Made by a program: the position numbers and the translations under genes
Assembly (NCBI RefSeq): GCF_004138165.1
Contig: NZ_RYFF01000002.1
Coordinates: 62,001 to 126,000 of the forward strand
Reading direction: 5' to 3'
From: Candidatus Chloroploca sp. Khr17
GTDB lineage: Bacteria > Chloroflexota > Chloroflexia > Chloroflexales > Chloroflexaceae
DNA: 64,000 bases
Part shown: piece after piece, positions 15,427 to 24,723 of the stretch
How the letters are laid out: every line of letters begins with the position of its first letter
Position numbering within the stretch: the stretch's first letter is position 1
The notes under the pieces: model-generated
What the model saw: the letters and a program-made list of their open reading frames with translations, nothing else
Database searches by the model: none
Told to the model about the DNA's origin: nothing

Positions 15427-16746
15427 TTACTTGGCCGGGGCGCGGCTGACGCCACCGGAAGGAGGTGCCGGTGGGGCCATGCCCGGGGTTGGGGTTGGGA
15501 GGAAGTCAGGATAGGCAACCATACCGTGCTCGCCAAGGTCGAGGCCGAGTTCCTCTTCCTCTTTGCTAACACGCAGACCGATGGTGGCCTTGAGTGCATA
15601 GAACAGCGCACCCGAGAGTACGACTGTCCAGACGGCAACCGCTACCACACCAATCGCCTGAGCGATCAGCAGGGCCACGCCGCCACCGTAGAAGAGGCCA
15701 AGCGTGCCTGTGTTGCCCTCGATGGCGGCAAAGAGACCAAGGGCCAGGGTGCCCCAGACACCATTGACCAGGTGAGCAGGCACAGCGCCGACTGGATCGT
15801 CAATCTTCAACGACTCAAGCCAGGAGGTCGAGAAGACCAGGAGCGGCCCGGCGACCAGGCCGATAATTATGGCACCCACCGGCGTTACAAAGGCACACGC
15901 CGCAGTAATTGCCACCAGACCACCGACGACACTGTTGAGGGTCAGGCCAGCATCGGGCTTGCCCGTGCGGATCCAGGTGAGAATAACAGTGGCCATAGCA
16001 GCAGCAGCGGCTGCCAGGGTTGTATTGACGGCAACCAGTGCGACTGCATTGGCATCAGCCTGCGACGAGAGCGCCAGTTGGCTCCCAGGATTGAAGCCGA
16101 ACCAGCCGAGCCAGAGAATGAAAACACCAAGACCGACCAGCGAGACGTTGTGCCCAGGAATTGGCTGCGATTTGCCATCTTTGGAGAAGCGACCAATGCG
16201 TGCGCCGAGCACAATGGCCCCCATCAAGGCAGCCCAACCGCCGACGCTGTGGACGACCGTGCTACCAGCGAAATCGGTAAAGCCAATCGCGGTCAGCCAA
16301 CCTGCGCCACTCCAGACCCAGTGAACCACCACCGGATAGATGAGCACTGCCATTAGGGCACTGACAATCAGGTATGACGAGAATTTCGTGCGCTCGGCCA
16401 TAGCTCCCGAGACAATTGTGGCTGCGGTACCGGCAAAGACGACCTGAAAGAGCCAACTTGCCAGGATTGGGACGCCGCCAGCCTCAGCTGCATCATAACC
16501 GAGGAAGAACTGATCAACACCGATAAAACCACCTGCTGAGGCACCGTAGGCAAAGCCCCACCCGATCATCCAGAAGGTGAGCGCTCCGATGCAGAAGTCC
16601 ATCAAATTTTTCATCAAAATGTTGACGGCATTTTTTGAGCGCGTCGCCCCGGCTTCCAGCAAGGCAAACCCGGCCTGCATGAAGAAGACAAGGAACGCTG
16701 CCAACAACAACCACATCGTATCAAGTGCAACTACCATCTCTTCCAT
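15427..16746 (-). CDS. amt: Ammonium transporter (Amt/Mep/Rh family)
   Basis: 439-residue integral membrane channel/transporter with about 11 transmembrane helices that brings ammonium into the cell for glutamine synthetase. ATG 16746 is chosen because GGAG lies eight bases upstream; the upstream GTG at 16755 is less well placed. The conserved twin pore histidines are His166 (STVVHSVGG) and His325 (AVPAHLVNG). The entrance region FALLEAGATRSKN (~28-39) and DDPVGAVPAH are typical. The cytoplasmic tail ends with a Pro-rich stretch. No glnK gene is adjacent, which is less usual for amt loci. Confidence 0.96.
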   Translation of the reverse strand: MEEMVVALDTMWLLLAAFLVFFMQAGFALLEAGATRSKNAVNILMKNLMDFCIGALTFWMIGWGFAYGASAGGFIGVDQFFLGYDAAEAGGVPILASWLFQVVFAGTAATIVSGAMAERTKFSSYLIVSALMAVLIYPVVVHWVWSGAGWLTAIGFTDFAGSTVVHSVGGWAALMGAIVLGARIGRFSKDGKSQPIPGHNVSLVGLGVFILWLGWFGFNPGSQLALSSQADANAVALVAVNTTLAAAAAAMATVILTWIRTGKPDAGLTLNSVVGGLVAITAACAFVTPVGAIIIGLVAGPLLVFSTSWLESLKIDDPVGAVPAHLVNGVWGTLALGLFAAIEGNTGTLGLFYGGGVALLIAQAIGVVAVAVWTVVLSGALFYALKATIGLRVSKEEEELGLDLGEHGMVAYPDFLPTPTPGMAPPAPPSGGVSRAPAK

Positions 16747-17187
16747 TCTGAACACTCCTTAACAACATATGCAGCTTGTGACCAGTTCGGATGCGTGAAA
16801 CTTATGACACATACGAGAGAAATCCATCCGGTCGACTTCGGAAGTACGCTACTCAGCGATAGTTGTGTCTCGTTAGAGCAGCTCACCCCCGGCGCTGCGA
16901 CGTTGCAGAGCGGGTAGCGAACGCAGTACTCACCCCCCTTAAGCATCTTGGCACACATGGCCTGAAATATCTGTCTTCTTTGGTTGCTAGATAATAACTA
17001 TGTTAACAGAATGCTCTGTTGTATCAAGAGTCAAGGCATCCAAAATCATTCGAACGAAAGCTGGATCTTTTGTACAAGTCATTCATGGTGGCTGCACACA
17101 ACCGTATCCAGACGCGGTACAATAGAGGCAATGGTGGCGAGCTATGTCTGCTTGCCGGCAAGCCCGTATGGGCAAGGAGCACGTGCC
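16747..17187. other. Divergent intergenic region (amt / 17188)
   Basis: About 440 bases with no gene I can support. AAGGAG of amt is at the left edge. TACAAT at 17118-17123 is a possible -10 for the + strand gene but lacks a good -35. No inverted repeat of note. Confidence 0.4.
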
Positions 17188-17748
17188 ATGGCTATGGTGA
17201 TGGCAACCTTTACTGACCAGGCGCAAGCCCAACTGGCGGCGTCCCGTTTGCGAGAGGCTGGCCTTGGTGAGGTGACGGTCGGGATGAGTGACGATGACGC
17301 TGGTGCGTACCTTGGTCTTGGCGAGACGGTTGAATGGTTTCGTATCAAGGCCATTCTGGTCTCGACCCTGGGTGGGATGGTGACCATTGGTGCGCTCGGT
17401 GGTCTGCTCGGGTTGATTTATGGGGTCTTTCCCGAGAACCGGAATATGGGTATGCTGGCGAACTTTCCGACGACCCTTGCCGTTGCGCTGACCTGGCTTG
17501 GGGTTGCTCTGGTCATTGGCATTGTCCTCGGTTTTCTGGCTGGCATTCCTGTTGCGTATCTGCTGGGCAGTGCGGCTGAGCAGGCCGCTGCGCGCGGTGA
17601 AATCCAACGCCGCCCACTTGTGTCGGCCAGTGCGCCTACCTCTGAGGCCGTTGATACGGCGTTTGCTGTGATCAAGACCTGCAGTCCTTTTGAGATCGCT
17701 CGCGTCGAGCCTCCGACCGGGCTGCGACGGATGACGGTACGAGCGTAG
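17188..17748 (+). CDS. Membrane protein with N-terminal YflT-like segment
   Basis: 186 residues. ATG 17188 has AAGGAG at 17174-17179; the longer frame from 16984 has no such support. Residues 5-35 (MATFTDQAQAQLAASRLREA, then GLGEVTV) resemble the start of the general-stress YflT/DUF1269 family, a beta-alpha-beta unit. Two long hydrophobic stretches follow at ~55-82 and ~95-128, rich in Gly, then a ~55-residue soluble tail. Probably an inner-membrane protein; no function assigned. It stands alone between amt and the 17772 hairpin. Confidence 0.65.
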   Translation: MAMVMATFTDQAQAQLAASRLREAGLGEVTVGMSDDDAGAYLGLGETVEWFRIKAILVSTLGGMVTIGALGGLLGLIYGVFPENRNMGMLANFPTTLAVALTWLGVALVIGIVLGFLAGIPVAYLLGSAAEQAAARGEIQRRPLVSASAPTSEAVDTAFAVIKTCSPFEIARVEPPTGLRRMTVRA

Positions 17749-17771
17749 GCCCCCAGAGGGTGGTCTGTCTT

Positions 17772-17816
17772 AAGTTGGTCAAAAACGCCAGTTTCGCTGG
17801 CGTTTTTGATCAACTT
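17772..17816 (+). terminator. 20-bp hairpin terminator
   Basis: Arms 17772-17791 and 17797-17816, one G-T wobble, loop of 5. The AAAAACGCCAG/CTGGCGTTTTT apex has tracts inside the stem. It separates 17188-17748 from the next operon. Confidence 0.75.
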
Positions 17817-17829
17817 GAATCTCGCCTGT

Positions 17830-17858
17830 TTGGGCAATCACGCTAGCTATGGTATGAT
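17830..17858 (+). promoter_or_regulatory. Promoter for 17897-21561
   Basis: TTGGGC (17830-17835), 17-base spacer, TATGAT (17853-17858), 38 bases before ATG 17897. Confidence 0.5.
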
Positions 17859-17896
17859 CATGCTGGTTCCGGCTGACCCCAGACAGAAGGGTAGCG

Positions 17897-19153
17897 ATGA
17901 AGATTTTACTGCTTGCCCCGTATCCTCCTTTCCCACCGCGTAGTGGTGGTGCTTTGCGGGTCTTTCATTTGGCCCGCGGCCTTGCGATGCATCATGATCT
18001 GACCTTGCTGACTTTTGCCCCCAATGCGGACGCGGCTGCTGCACTGGCACCGTTGCGCGAACGTTATAGTGTGGTGACTGTGCATGGCCCTCCCCCGCGT
18101 TCGATGCTGCGCCGTGCCGTGACTACGCTGGCGGCACCGTTGCCCGATATGGCCCTACGGAATCGTAGCCAGCCGTATGCAGAGGCGTTGAGCCGGTTGC
18201 TGGCGGCGGAACATTATGATGTGGTGCAGGCCGAGAGTATCGAGATGGCCCATTATGCGCTGATGGCACGCGATTTGACGCAGCGAATCGTGCTTGATCA
18301 GTTCAATGCTGAATATCTGTTGCAACGCCGCGCTGCGCTTGCCGATCTGAAGGGCGGTCTCGCGCTTCCACCTGGCAGACTCGTTGCCGGGATCTATTCG
18401 TTGGTGCAGTGGCGTAAGTTGTCGCGCTATGAACGACGTTTGCTGCGGGCGTTTGACCATATTCTGGTCGTCTCGGAGCAGGATCGTGCTGCGCTGCAAC
18501 GCCTGGTGGCTGCGGCTGCGTCGAAACTGGCGGTTGTGCCCAATGGCGTTGATACGGCGCGCATTCGTCCTGGGGCAGTACGGGGCGATCTCGGTGCCTC
18601 GACCATGGTTTTTGTGGGTGCGCTTGACTATCGCCCAAATCTTGATGCCCTGCGCTGGTTTACCGCTGAAGTTCTGCCTCTGCTGCGGCAGAAACGCCGC
18701 GGGGTGCGCCTCCTGGTTGTTGGCCGCGCCCCGGGGCGTGTTGTGCAGACCTTGGCAAGCGATGAGGTTGAATTAATTGGTGAGGTGCCTAGTGTTGCCC
18801 CTTATATTGATGGAGCTGCGGTCTTTGTTGTCCCGATGCGCATTGGCGGCGGCTCGCGTCTCAAGTTGCTCGAGGCGCTCGCGATGGAGGCACCGGTGGT
18901 GGCAACGTCTATGGCGGTCGAGGGGATTGCGGGGGTGCGAAATGGCAAGCATTTGTTGATTGCCGATCGCCCTGAGGCGTTTGCTGATGCGGTGTTTCGC
19001 CTGATGCAAGACCCTGAACTGGGACGGACGCTCGGGGCCGCCGGGCGGTCCCATGTGGTCGATCACTATGATTGGGACGCAAGCATTGCTTCGCTCAATC
19101 AATTGTATCAGCAGGTGAGTGAACCAGTAGCCAACGAACGGAAACGACGATGA
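17897..19153 (+). CDS. Glycosyltransferase family 4
   Basis: 418 residues. N-terminal lobe LLLAPYPPFPPRSGGALRVF with the Gly-rich acceptor loop; VVPNGVDTARIRPG at the hinge (~residue 213); donor lobe MVFVGALDYRPNLDALRWF. The C-terminal motif is VVPMRIGGGSRLKLLEALAM, where the EX7E is shifted as in the PEP-CTERM/exosortase-associated and Chloroflexota GT4 subfamily. AVEGIAGVRNGKHLLIADRP follows. Its stop overlaps the next ATG by four bases (ATGA), so it is translated with a thiamine-diphosphate enzyme, an unexpected partner. Substrate unknown. Confidence 0.86.
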   Translation: MKILLLAPYPPFPPRSGGALRVFHLARGLAMHHDLTLLTFAPNADAAAALAPLRERYSVVTVHGPPPRSMLRRAVTTLAAPLPDMALRNRSQPYAEALSRLLAAEHYDVVQAESIEMAHYALMARDLTQRIVLDQFNAEYLLQRRAALADLKGGLALPPGRLVAGIYSLVQWRKLSRYERRLLRAFDHILVVSEQDRAALQRLVAAAASKLAVVPNGVDTARIRPGAVRGDLGASTMVFVGALDYRPNLDALRWFTAEVLPLLRQKRRGVRLLVVGRAPGRVVQTLASDEVELIGEVPSVAPYIDGAAVFVVPMRIGGGSRLKLLEALAMEAPVVATSMAVEGIAGVRNGKHLLIADRPEAFADAVFRLMQDPELGRTLGAAGRSHVVDHYDWDASIASLNQLYQQVSEPVANERKRR

Positions 19154-21561
19154 CAACTTCCAGGCAGCGCCGCCCGGCAGATGCGTTGCCAGTGGACACG
19201 CCACTGGCTCCGGTTATATCCGCAGATGAGCTTGCGGCCCTTGAACGGGTGCAGCAACGGCTTCTCTGGTTGTCTACGCTCATTGTCCATCATGCCAATT
19301 ATGTACGCCCAAATCATGATGGCACCAAGGTTGGTGGTCATCAGGCTTCCTCGGCTTCGATGATTTCGATCTTGACGGCACTCTATTTTCACTATTTGCG
19401 TCCTGGTGACCGCGTGGCTGTCAAGCCCCATGCCTCACCGGTCTTTCATGCGATCCAGTATCTGCTTGGTCAGTTGCCCGAAGACTATCTGCCGACGCTG
19501 CGCTCCTTCGGTGGGTTGCAGGCCTATCCATCGCGGACGAAAGATCCTGATCACGTCGATTTTTCAACGGGTTCGGTTGGGCTTGGTGCGGTCGCGCCTG
19601 CATTTGCGGCCCTCGCTGGGCGTTATGCGACCGCCCATTTTGGTGCGCCTGATACCCGTCGTTTTGTGGCCCTTGTCGGTGATGCTGAACTTGATGAGGG
19701 CAATGTCTGGGAGGCGATTCTTGATCCGGCCCTCGCTGGTCTTGAGCATCTGCTCTGGATCGTTGATCTCAATCGTCAGAGCCTTGATCGGGTCGTGCCT
19801 GGGATTCGGGCGGCTCATCTCAAGCGTCTTTTTGCCGAGAGTGGCTGGCGTGTGCTCGAGGCGAAGTATGGTCGTCGTTTGCAGGCGCTCTTTGCCCGTG
19901 AGGGTGGTGCGGCGCTGCGGCAACGCATTGATGAGATGCGCAATGAGGAGTATCAGGCGCTGATTCGGTTGCCGGGGGCGGAACTTCGCCCGCGTTTGCT
20001 TGGCGATGATCCGGCGCTGGCGGCGTTACTGGCGGATGTTCCTGATGCTGAATTACCCCAGATCCTGGCGAACCTGGGCGGTCACGATCTCGAAGAATTG
20101 TTGGCAACGCTGGCCCAGGCTGATGAAGCGCCGCGTCGCCCGACGATCATTTTTGCCTATACGATCAAGGGGTGGGGCTTGCCGATTGCCGGGCATCCGC
20201 TGAACCACTCGCAGTTGCTGACAACTGATCAGATCGAGACGCTCCGTGACCATCTTGGCATCAAGTCTGAGGCGCTCTGGGCCAGTTTTGAGCCTGCGAG
20301 CCCCGAAGGACAGCTGTGTACTGCCGTTGCGCAGCGTCTGTATGGGCCACACGAGGCGTCTTTGGGGGCGCGTGAGCGTCTCGCCGCAGTTGCGGCAACA
20401 ATTCCTGATGATCTTGAGGTGCTGGCGACCGGGCAGACAAGTACGCAGGAGAGTTTTGGGCGTGCGTTGATGCGTCTGAGCGAGGTGCCAGGGCTGCGTG
20501 AACGCATTGTGACCACCTCGCCGGATGTCTCGGTGTCAACGAATCTTTCGGGTTGGATCAATAAGACCGGGGTCTATGCGCCCACCGAAGAACCCGATTT
20601 CGAGAGCGCCGAGGTCTATCGGTTGCTCCGCTGGCAACGCGGGCCTTCGGGTCAGCATATTGAACTGGGCATCTCTGAGATGAACCTGTTTATGCTGCTG
20701 GGCATGTTTGGGTTGAGTCACGAGTTGCTTGATGAACTGTTGCTTCCGATTGGCACCGTCTATGACCCATTTGTGTGTCGGGGGCTTGATGCCTTGATTT
20801 ACGGGCTCTATGCGGGGGCAAAGTTTGTCGTGGCCGGCACGCCTTCGGGCATTACGCTGGCCCCGGAGGGTGGTGCGCACCAGTCAACCGTCACGCCCTC
20901 ACTCGGCATCGAGTTGCCCAATTTGCACAGTTTTGAGCCTTGCTTTGCGGTCGAGTTGGTCTGGACGCTGCTAGAGGGGCTCACGCAGTGTTGTGATCGC
21001 GAGAAGGGTCGGGCGACCTATTTGCGTCTTTCGACGCGGCCGCTTGATCAGGGATTGCTTGAACCAGCGCTGCAACGGCTTGGGCGGGCCGCGTTGCGGC
21101 GTCAAGTGCTGGCCGGCGGTTATCGGTTGATTGACCGCCGTGATCATGCCGATCACCCCGCATCCCCGGTCTTGCAATTGGCGGCAGCCGGCGCGGTGAT
21201 GCCCGAAGTGGTGGCTGCTGCTGACTACCTGCGTCGCGAGGGCGTTGCGGTCAATGTGCTCAACCTGACGAGTCCGCGGCGGCTCTATGAAGCCTGGCGT
21301 GCTGGTGATGACCTGACCTGGTTGATTCCGCCCGATGAAGCGACGGCACCTTTTGTGACCGTGCATGATGCTTCGTCACACGCACTGGCCTGGCTCGGCA
21401 GCATCTATGGTGCACCGGTGCTTGCGCTGGGCGTGGATGCCTTTGGTCAGTCGGGGACACGTGATGAACTCTATCGCGCTTTTGGGCTTGATGTCGAAAG
21501 CATTATCAAGGCGGGGTTTGCGGCCGTTGATCGTATGCTGGTGCCCACAGCAGGGTGGTAG
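19150..21561 (+). CDS. Transketolase-fold TPP enzyme, homodimeric pyruvate dehydrogenase E1 (AceE)-like
   Basis: 803 residues. The region HVDFSTGSVGLGAVAPAFAA, then GDAELDEGNVWEA to IVDLNRQSLDR (~residues 175-217), is the thiamine-diphosphate/Mg motif and matches single-chain PDH E1 (GDGEMDE...N) better than true transketolases. FAYTIKGWGLPIAGHPLNHS follows as in AceE. GISEMNLFMLLGMFGLS and SGITLAPEGGAHQSTVTPSL form the pyrimidine-domain site, and the last ~170 residues are the C-terminal domain. Likely decarboxylates a 2-oxo acid. No E2/E3 gene is adjacent, so pyruvate as substrate is not certain, and a transketolase-like role remains possible. Confidence 0.8.
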   Translation: MTTSRQRRPADALPVDTPLAPVISADELAALERVQQRLLWLSTLIVHHANYVRPNHDGTKVGGHQASSASMISILTALYFHYLRPGDRVAVKPHASPVFHAIQYLLGQLPEDYLPTLRSFGGLQAYPSRTKDPDHVDFSTGSVGLGAVAPAFAALAGRYATAHFGAPDTRRFVALVGDAELDEGNVWEAILDPALAGLEHLLWIVDLNRQSLDRVVPGIRAAHLKRLFAESGWRVLEAKYGRRLQALFAREGGAALRQRIDEMRNEEYQALIRLPGAELRPRLLGDDPALAALLADVPDAELPQILANLGGHDLEELLATLAQADEAPRRPTIIFAYTIKGWGLPIAGHPLNHSQLLTTDQIETLRDHLGIKSEALWASFEPASPEGQLCTAVAQRLYGPHEASLGARERLAAVAATIPDDLEVLATGQTSTQESFGRALMRLSEVPGLRERIVTTSPDVSVSTNLSGWINKTGVYAPTEEPDFESAEVYRLLRWQRGPSGQHIELGISEMNLFMLLGMFGLSHELLDELLLPIGTVYDPFVCRGLDALIYGLYAGAKFVVAGTPSGITLAPEGGAHQSTVTPSLGIELPNLHSFEPCFAVELVWTLLEGLTQCCDREKGRATYLRLSTRPLDQGLLEPALQRLGRAALRRQVLAGGYRLIDRRDHADHPASPVLQLAAAGAVMPEVVAAADYLRREGVAVNVLNLTSPRRLYEAWRAGDDLTWLIPPDEATAPFVTVHDASSHALAWLGSIYGAPVLALGVDAFGQSGTRDELYRAFGLDVESIIKAGFAAVDRMLVPTAGW

Positions 21562-21663
21562 CCATTTCTCAACACCCTGTAGAGCGCATGAAACCATTTT
21601 CTTGATCGTGGCTGTGACTGCCGGGTGTATACTACATAACATCCAGTGAAAGGCAGTGCGGCC

Positions 21664-22377
21664 ATGAGCATTGATCACTATCCTAATCGCATCCAGGAAC
21701 CATCGGGGCGTTTTCTTGAAATTGCCGAGCGTGAGGTAGGCCGGATCATTCTTGATATTCATGATGGCCCGGTGCAAAATATTTTTGCCGCGCTTTCGCA
21801 ACTCTATGTTGTGCAACGCCGGATGGTGCAAAGCCCTGATCAAGCCCCGGATGAGCTCGAACGGATCAGGCGCAGTGTGACCCTCCTTGAACATGCCCTC
21901 AATGAGATCCGTACCTTTATGGGTGCGTTTCGTCCGCCTGAATTTGAACGCCGTGACCTGGTTGCCATCCTTGAAGGGCTGGTGATCCAGCACGAGGAAT
22001 TGACGGGTAATCCAGTCTGCCTGGAGCTTGAGGGTGAACTTCCTGCGGTACCTTTGCCCGTGAAGATCAGTTTCTACCGTATCTTGCAAGAGGCACTCTC
22101 GAATGCGGTGCGCCATGGCGAAGCCGACCATCATACGGTGGGCCTACACTGTGAGGGTCACAATGTGATCATGGAAGTACGCGACAATGGCTGTGGCTTT
22201 GATGCTTCGTCGGTGTTGCAGCAGGCGCTTACTGGTCATTTTGGGCTACAAGGGATGCGTGAACGGGTGGGTCTGCTCGGGGGTACCTTTATGATCGAGA
22301 GTAGCCCTGGTCTTGGGACGTGTGTGCGGGTTATCGTGCCATGTGGTGACAATGATCAAAGTCTTTCTTGCGGATGA
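21664..22377 (+). CDS. Soluble histidine kinase, HisKA_3 (NarL-type partner)
   Basis: 237 residues from ATG 21664 (GTG 21646 is an alternative). There is no membrane or PAS segment, only a short N-terminus. The dimerisation box LDIHDGPVQNIFAALSQ has phospho-acceptor His33. The HATPase_c domain follows: N-box EALSNAVRHGEA, G1 box VRDNGCGFD, then FGLQGMRERVGLLGGTF. Such minimal kinases sense through partner proteins or cytoplasmic signals. It overlaps the response regulator gene by 26 bases. TATACT at 21628-21633 is a likely -10. Confidence 0.9.
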   Translation: MSIDHYPNRIQEPSGRFLEIAEREVGRIILDIHDGPVQNIFAALSQLYVVQRRMVQSPDQAPDELERIRRSVTLLEHALNEIRTFMGAFRPPEFERRDLVAILEGLVIQHEELTGNPVCLELEGELPAVPLPVKISFYRILQEALSNAVRHGEADHHTVGLHCEGHNVIMEVRDNGCGFDASSVLQQALTGHFGLQGMRERVGLLGGTFMIESSPGLGTCVRVIVPCGDNDQSLSCG

Positions 22378-22981
22378 CCATGCGCTTGTCCTTGAAGGTC
22401 TGCGTTCGCTGATCGAGGGTGAAGGCGACATGGAGGTTGTGGGGACGGCCAGTGATGGCGATCAGGTGCTCGAACGAGTTCGTGCGCTTGCGCCCGATGT
22501 GGTGGTGCTCGATCTTCAGATGCCGACCGTTGGTGGGATTGCGTGCCTGCAGAGTATTCGGGCGGCGAATGTGCCTGCGAAGGTGTTAATTCTCTCGGCC
22601 TTCTATGACGGCGATACGATGCAATCGGCGCTTGAGGCCGAAGCCGATGGCTTTGCGCTCAAAACCGAGGCTCCACAACAGACCCTGGCCTGTATTCGTC
22701 AGGTCTACCAGGGCCAGCTTGTCTTTCCGCAGGCAGCCAAGCGTTGGTTACGGCAACACCGCCAGCGCCCCAGCCCGGCCTCTGATCTCTCTGATCGCGA
22801 AGCCGAGGTCTTGACCCTGGTGGCGCAGGGGCTGACGAATACGCAGATCGCCCAGCGCCTGCAGGTCAGCGATAATACGGTCAAATTCCATCTGCAGAAT
22901 ATCTACCAGAAGCTGGGTGTGAGCAACCGCACCGAAGCAGCCGGTATTTTCTTCAAGTTGCGTCAGGAAGGTCGGCGGTGA
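22352..22981 (+). CDS. Response regulator, NarL/FixJ family
   Basis: 209 residues. ATG 22352 begins the receiver precisely (MIKVFLADDHALV). Acidic pocket Asp8-Asp9, phospho-acceptor Asp54 in VVVLDLQMP, and the Lys in FALKTEAP complete the receiver. The C-terminal LuxR-type helix-turn-helix (LSDREAEVLTLVAQGLTNTQ to NIYQKLGVSNRTEA, ~145-205) binds DNA. It is the cognate partner of the overlapping kinase. Targets are not evident. Its stop overlaps the next start by four bases. Confidence 0.95.
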   Translation: MIKVFLADDHALVLEGLRSLIEGEGDMEVVGTASDGDQVLERVRALAPDVVVLDLQMPTVGGIACLQSIRAANVPAKVLILSAFYDGDTMQSALEAEADGFALKTEAPQQTLACIRQVYQGQLVFPQAAKRWLRQHRQRPSPASDLSDREAEVLTLVAQGLTNTQIAQRLQVSDNTVKFHLQNIYQKLGVSNRTEAAGIFFKLRQEGRR

Positions 22982-23238
22982 GTGCGTATGTGCTCTTCTT
23001 TGGTGCTGCCGTGTTGCTCATCGGGCTGATTGGCCTCGTCTGGTATGCCTGGTTCACGTTTGTGCGCCGGAGTCCTGCTGAGCAAGAGCATGAGCGGGCG
23101 CTGGCGTCGCTCAACGATGCCCAGGCCAACCGGTTCAGTGATGAGCAACTGACGCAGGTTCCCGACACCGATACCGCCTGGCAGACAATGGTGCAACGAG
23201 GGAATGCACCACCACGTCGCACCAAACGACGTCGTTGA
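22978..23238 (+). CDS. Small single-pass membrane protein
   Basis: 86 residues from GTG 22978, coupled to the response regulator. One N-terminal membrane helix (VLFFGAAVLLIGLIGLVWYA, ~5-24) is followed by a charged cytoplasmic part and a very basic C-terminus (RRTKRRR). No family recognised. As the third gene of a two-component operon lacking a membrane sensor, it could link the soluble kinase to the membrane; this is inference. Confidence 0.68.
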   Translation: MSAYVLFFGAAVLLIGLIGLVWYAWFTFVRRSPAEQEHERALASLNDAQANRFSDEQLTQVPDTDTAWQTMVQRGNAPPRRTKRRR

Positions 23239-23246
23239 ACTGATTC

Positions 23247-23289
23247 TTCGTGCCCCCCAAACCCGCGCAGCGGGTTTGGGGGGCACGAA
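23247..23289. terminator. Perfect 20-bp palindrome between convergent genes
   Basis: TTCGTGCCCCCCAAACCCGC (23247-23266) pairs exactly with 23270-23289 around a GCA loop. It is between a + gene ending at 23238 and a - gene ending at 23295. No U-tract. Confidence 0.8.
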
Positions 23290-23294
23290 AGAGT

Positions 23295-24650
23295 TTACAC
23301 TAGGGCTGGTGCCTCATTGCCCACTTCTTCGATCGCACGGCGGACATTGACAAAGAAGAGCAGGACAATGCCGGCAATGAAGAAGACGATCAGCGAGATG
23401 AGGGCAATGCGGTAACTGCCCGTCATTTGAAAGGCGAGCCCAAACAAGAGCGGCGCAAGCCAACTCGTGCCCCGTTCGCTGATCTCGTAGATGCTGAAAT
23501 ACTCGGCTTCCTGCCCCTTCGGGATCATGAGCGAAAAGAGCGAACGACTGAGCGCCTGACTGCCCCCGAGAACGACGGCAATCGCTGCGGCAAGCAAGAA
23601 AAATTGGGCGGGCACCCCGGCGGGCATCACATAGCTATAGGTGACCACAACAGTCCAGATCACAAGACTGAGCATAATCGCCCTCTTGCTGCCGATGCGC
23701 TGCGCTAACCGGCCAAAGGCGAGCGCACCAAAAAAGGCGACAAACTGCACCATCAGGATCGCCTGAATGATCACGCCCTGGGGCATCCCGAGTTCTTCGG
23801 CTCCAAAGAGGGCGGCCAGCGCAATGACGGCCTGAATGCCATCGTTATAGAGCAGGTAGCCCAGCAAAAAGAGCAGAGTCTGGCGATAGTGCTGCATCTG
23901 GCTAAACGTATGAGCCAGTTGCTTGAAGCCAATCGTCACGTAGCGCTCGCCGGGGGGCAGGCGCTTGATGGTGCCACGGGTACGCAGGCGGATCAGCGGC
24001 ATAATCGTGAAGATAGCCCACCAGAGACCGGCAGAGGTGATACAGATGCGGACGGCTGTGCCTTCGTCGAGCCCCAGAGCCTCGGCATTGGTAAAAAGGA
24101 TCAGATTCAGGAACAAGAGCACGCCGCCACCAAGGTAGCCCATGGCCCAACCCCTTGACGAGGCCCGGTCGCGGTTATCGGGGCTGGCAATTTCGGGCAA
24201 GAAGGCATTGTAGAAGACAATGGAAGCGCCAAAAGCGAGATTGGCGATCAAAAAGAGCGAGCCGCCAAGGATATAGCGTTCGCCCTGAAGAAAAAACATG
24301 CCCATGGTGGCAAAGGCCCCGATATAGGCAAAGATACCGAGCAAGAGCTTTTTGGCACGCGAGTAGTCAGCAATGGCCCCGAGGATGGGCAGGAAGAAGA
24401 CCTGGAGCAGCACTGAGAGCGAGACGATATAGGCGAAATAGGAACCTGCGGCGACTGGAATACCGAGCGGATAGATCATCCCATCAGCATCGGCTGCGGC
24501 ACGGGCAATCGAAGTCAGATAGGGGCCAAGAAAGACGGTCACAACCGTGGTTGAAAAGGTCGAGTTGGCCCAGTCATAAAAATACCAGCCAACCAGTTCG
24601 CGTCGATCATCGATGGGATACTCTGTTGTGGCCGCTTGCTCGGCACTCAT
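23295..24650 (-). CDS. MFS transporter, UMF1/Atg22-like
   Basis: 451 residues with about 12 membrane helices. The opening VGWYFYDWANSTFSTTVVTV (residues ~20-39) is the hallmark of the UMF1 (Atg22-related) major facilitator group. ILGAIADYSRAKKLLLGIF is the loop 2-3 MFS motif, ALAFGRLAQRIGSKRAIMLS its second-half copy, and GGSQALSRSLFSLMIPKGQE is also family-typical. Yeast Atg22 exports amino acids from the vacuole; bacterial substrates are unknown. Monocistronic, with a hairpin on each side. Confidence 0.9.
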   Translation of the reverse strand: MSAEQAATTEYPIDDRRELVGWYFYDWANSTFSTTVVTVFLGPYLTSIARAAADADGMIYPLGIPVAAGSYFAYIVSLSVLLQVFFLPILGAIADYSRAKKLLLGIFAYIGAFATMGMFFLQGERYILGGSLFLIANLAFGASIVFYNAFLPEIASPDNRDRASSRGWAMGYLGGGVLLFLNLILFTNAEALGLDEGTAVRICITSAGLWWAIFTIMPLIRLRTRGTIKRLPPGERYVTIGFKQLAHTFSQMQHYRQTLLFLLGYLLYNDGIQAVIALAALFGAEELGMPQGVIIQAILMVQFVAFFGALAFGRLAQRIGSKRAIMLSLVIWTVVVTYSYVMPAGVPAQFFLLAAAIAVVLGGSQALSRSLFSLMIPKGQEAEYFSIYEISERGTSWLAPLLFGLAFQMTGSYRIALISLIVFFIAGIVLLFFVNVRRAIEEVGNEAPALV

Positions 24651-24723
24651 AGAGACTCTTTCTGCTCAGATGCATGAACCCCCAGCACGAGCGCAATCCT
24701 TGGGAGTCTGCGACCCCATCATG

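Noticed and set aside
15409-16356. Long + strand open frame opposite the ammonium transporter
   Set aside because: It is the antisense shadow of a full-length amt gene and has no ribosome site or family signature.
16747-17187. Sigma-54 promoter (TGGCAC at ~16950) for nitrogen control of amt
   Set aside because: The required GC element at the -12 position with five-base spacing is absent.
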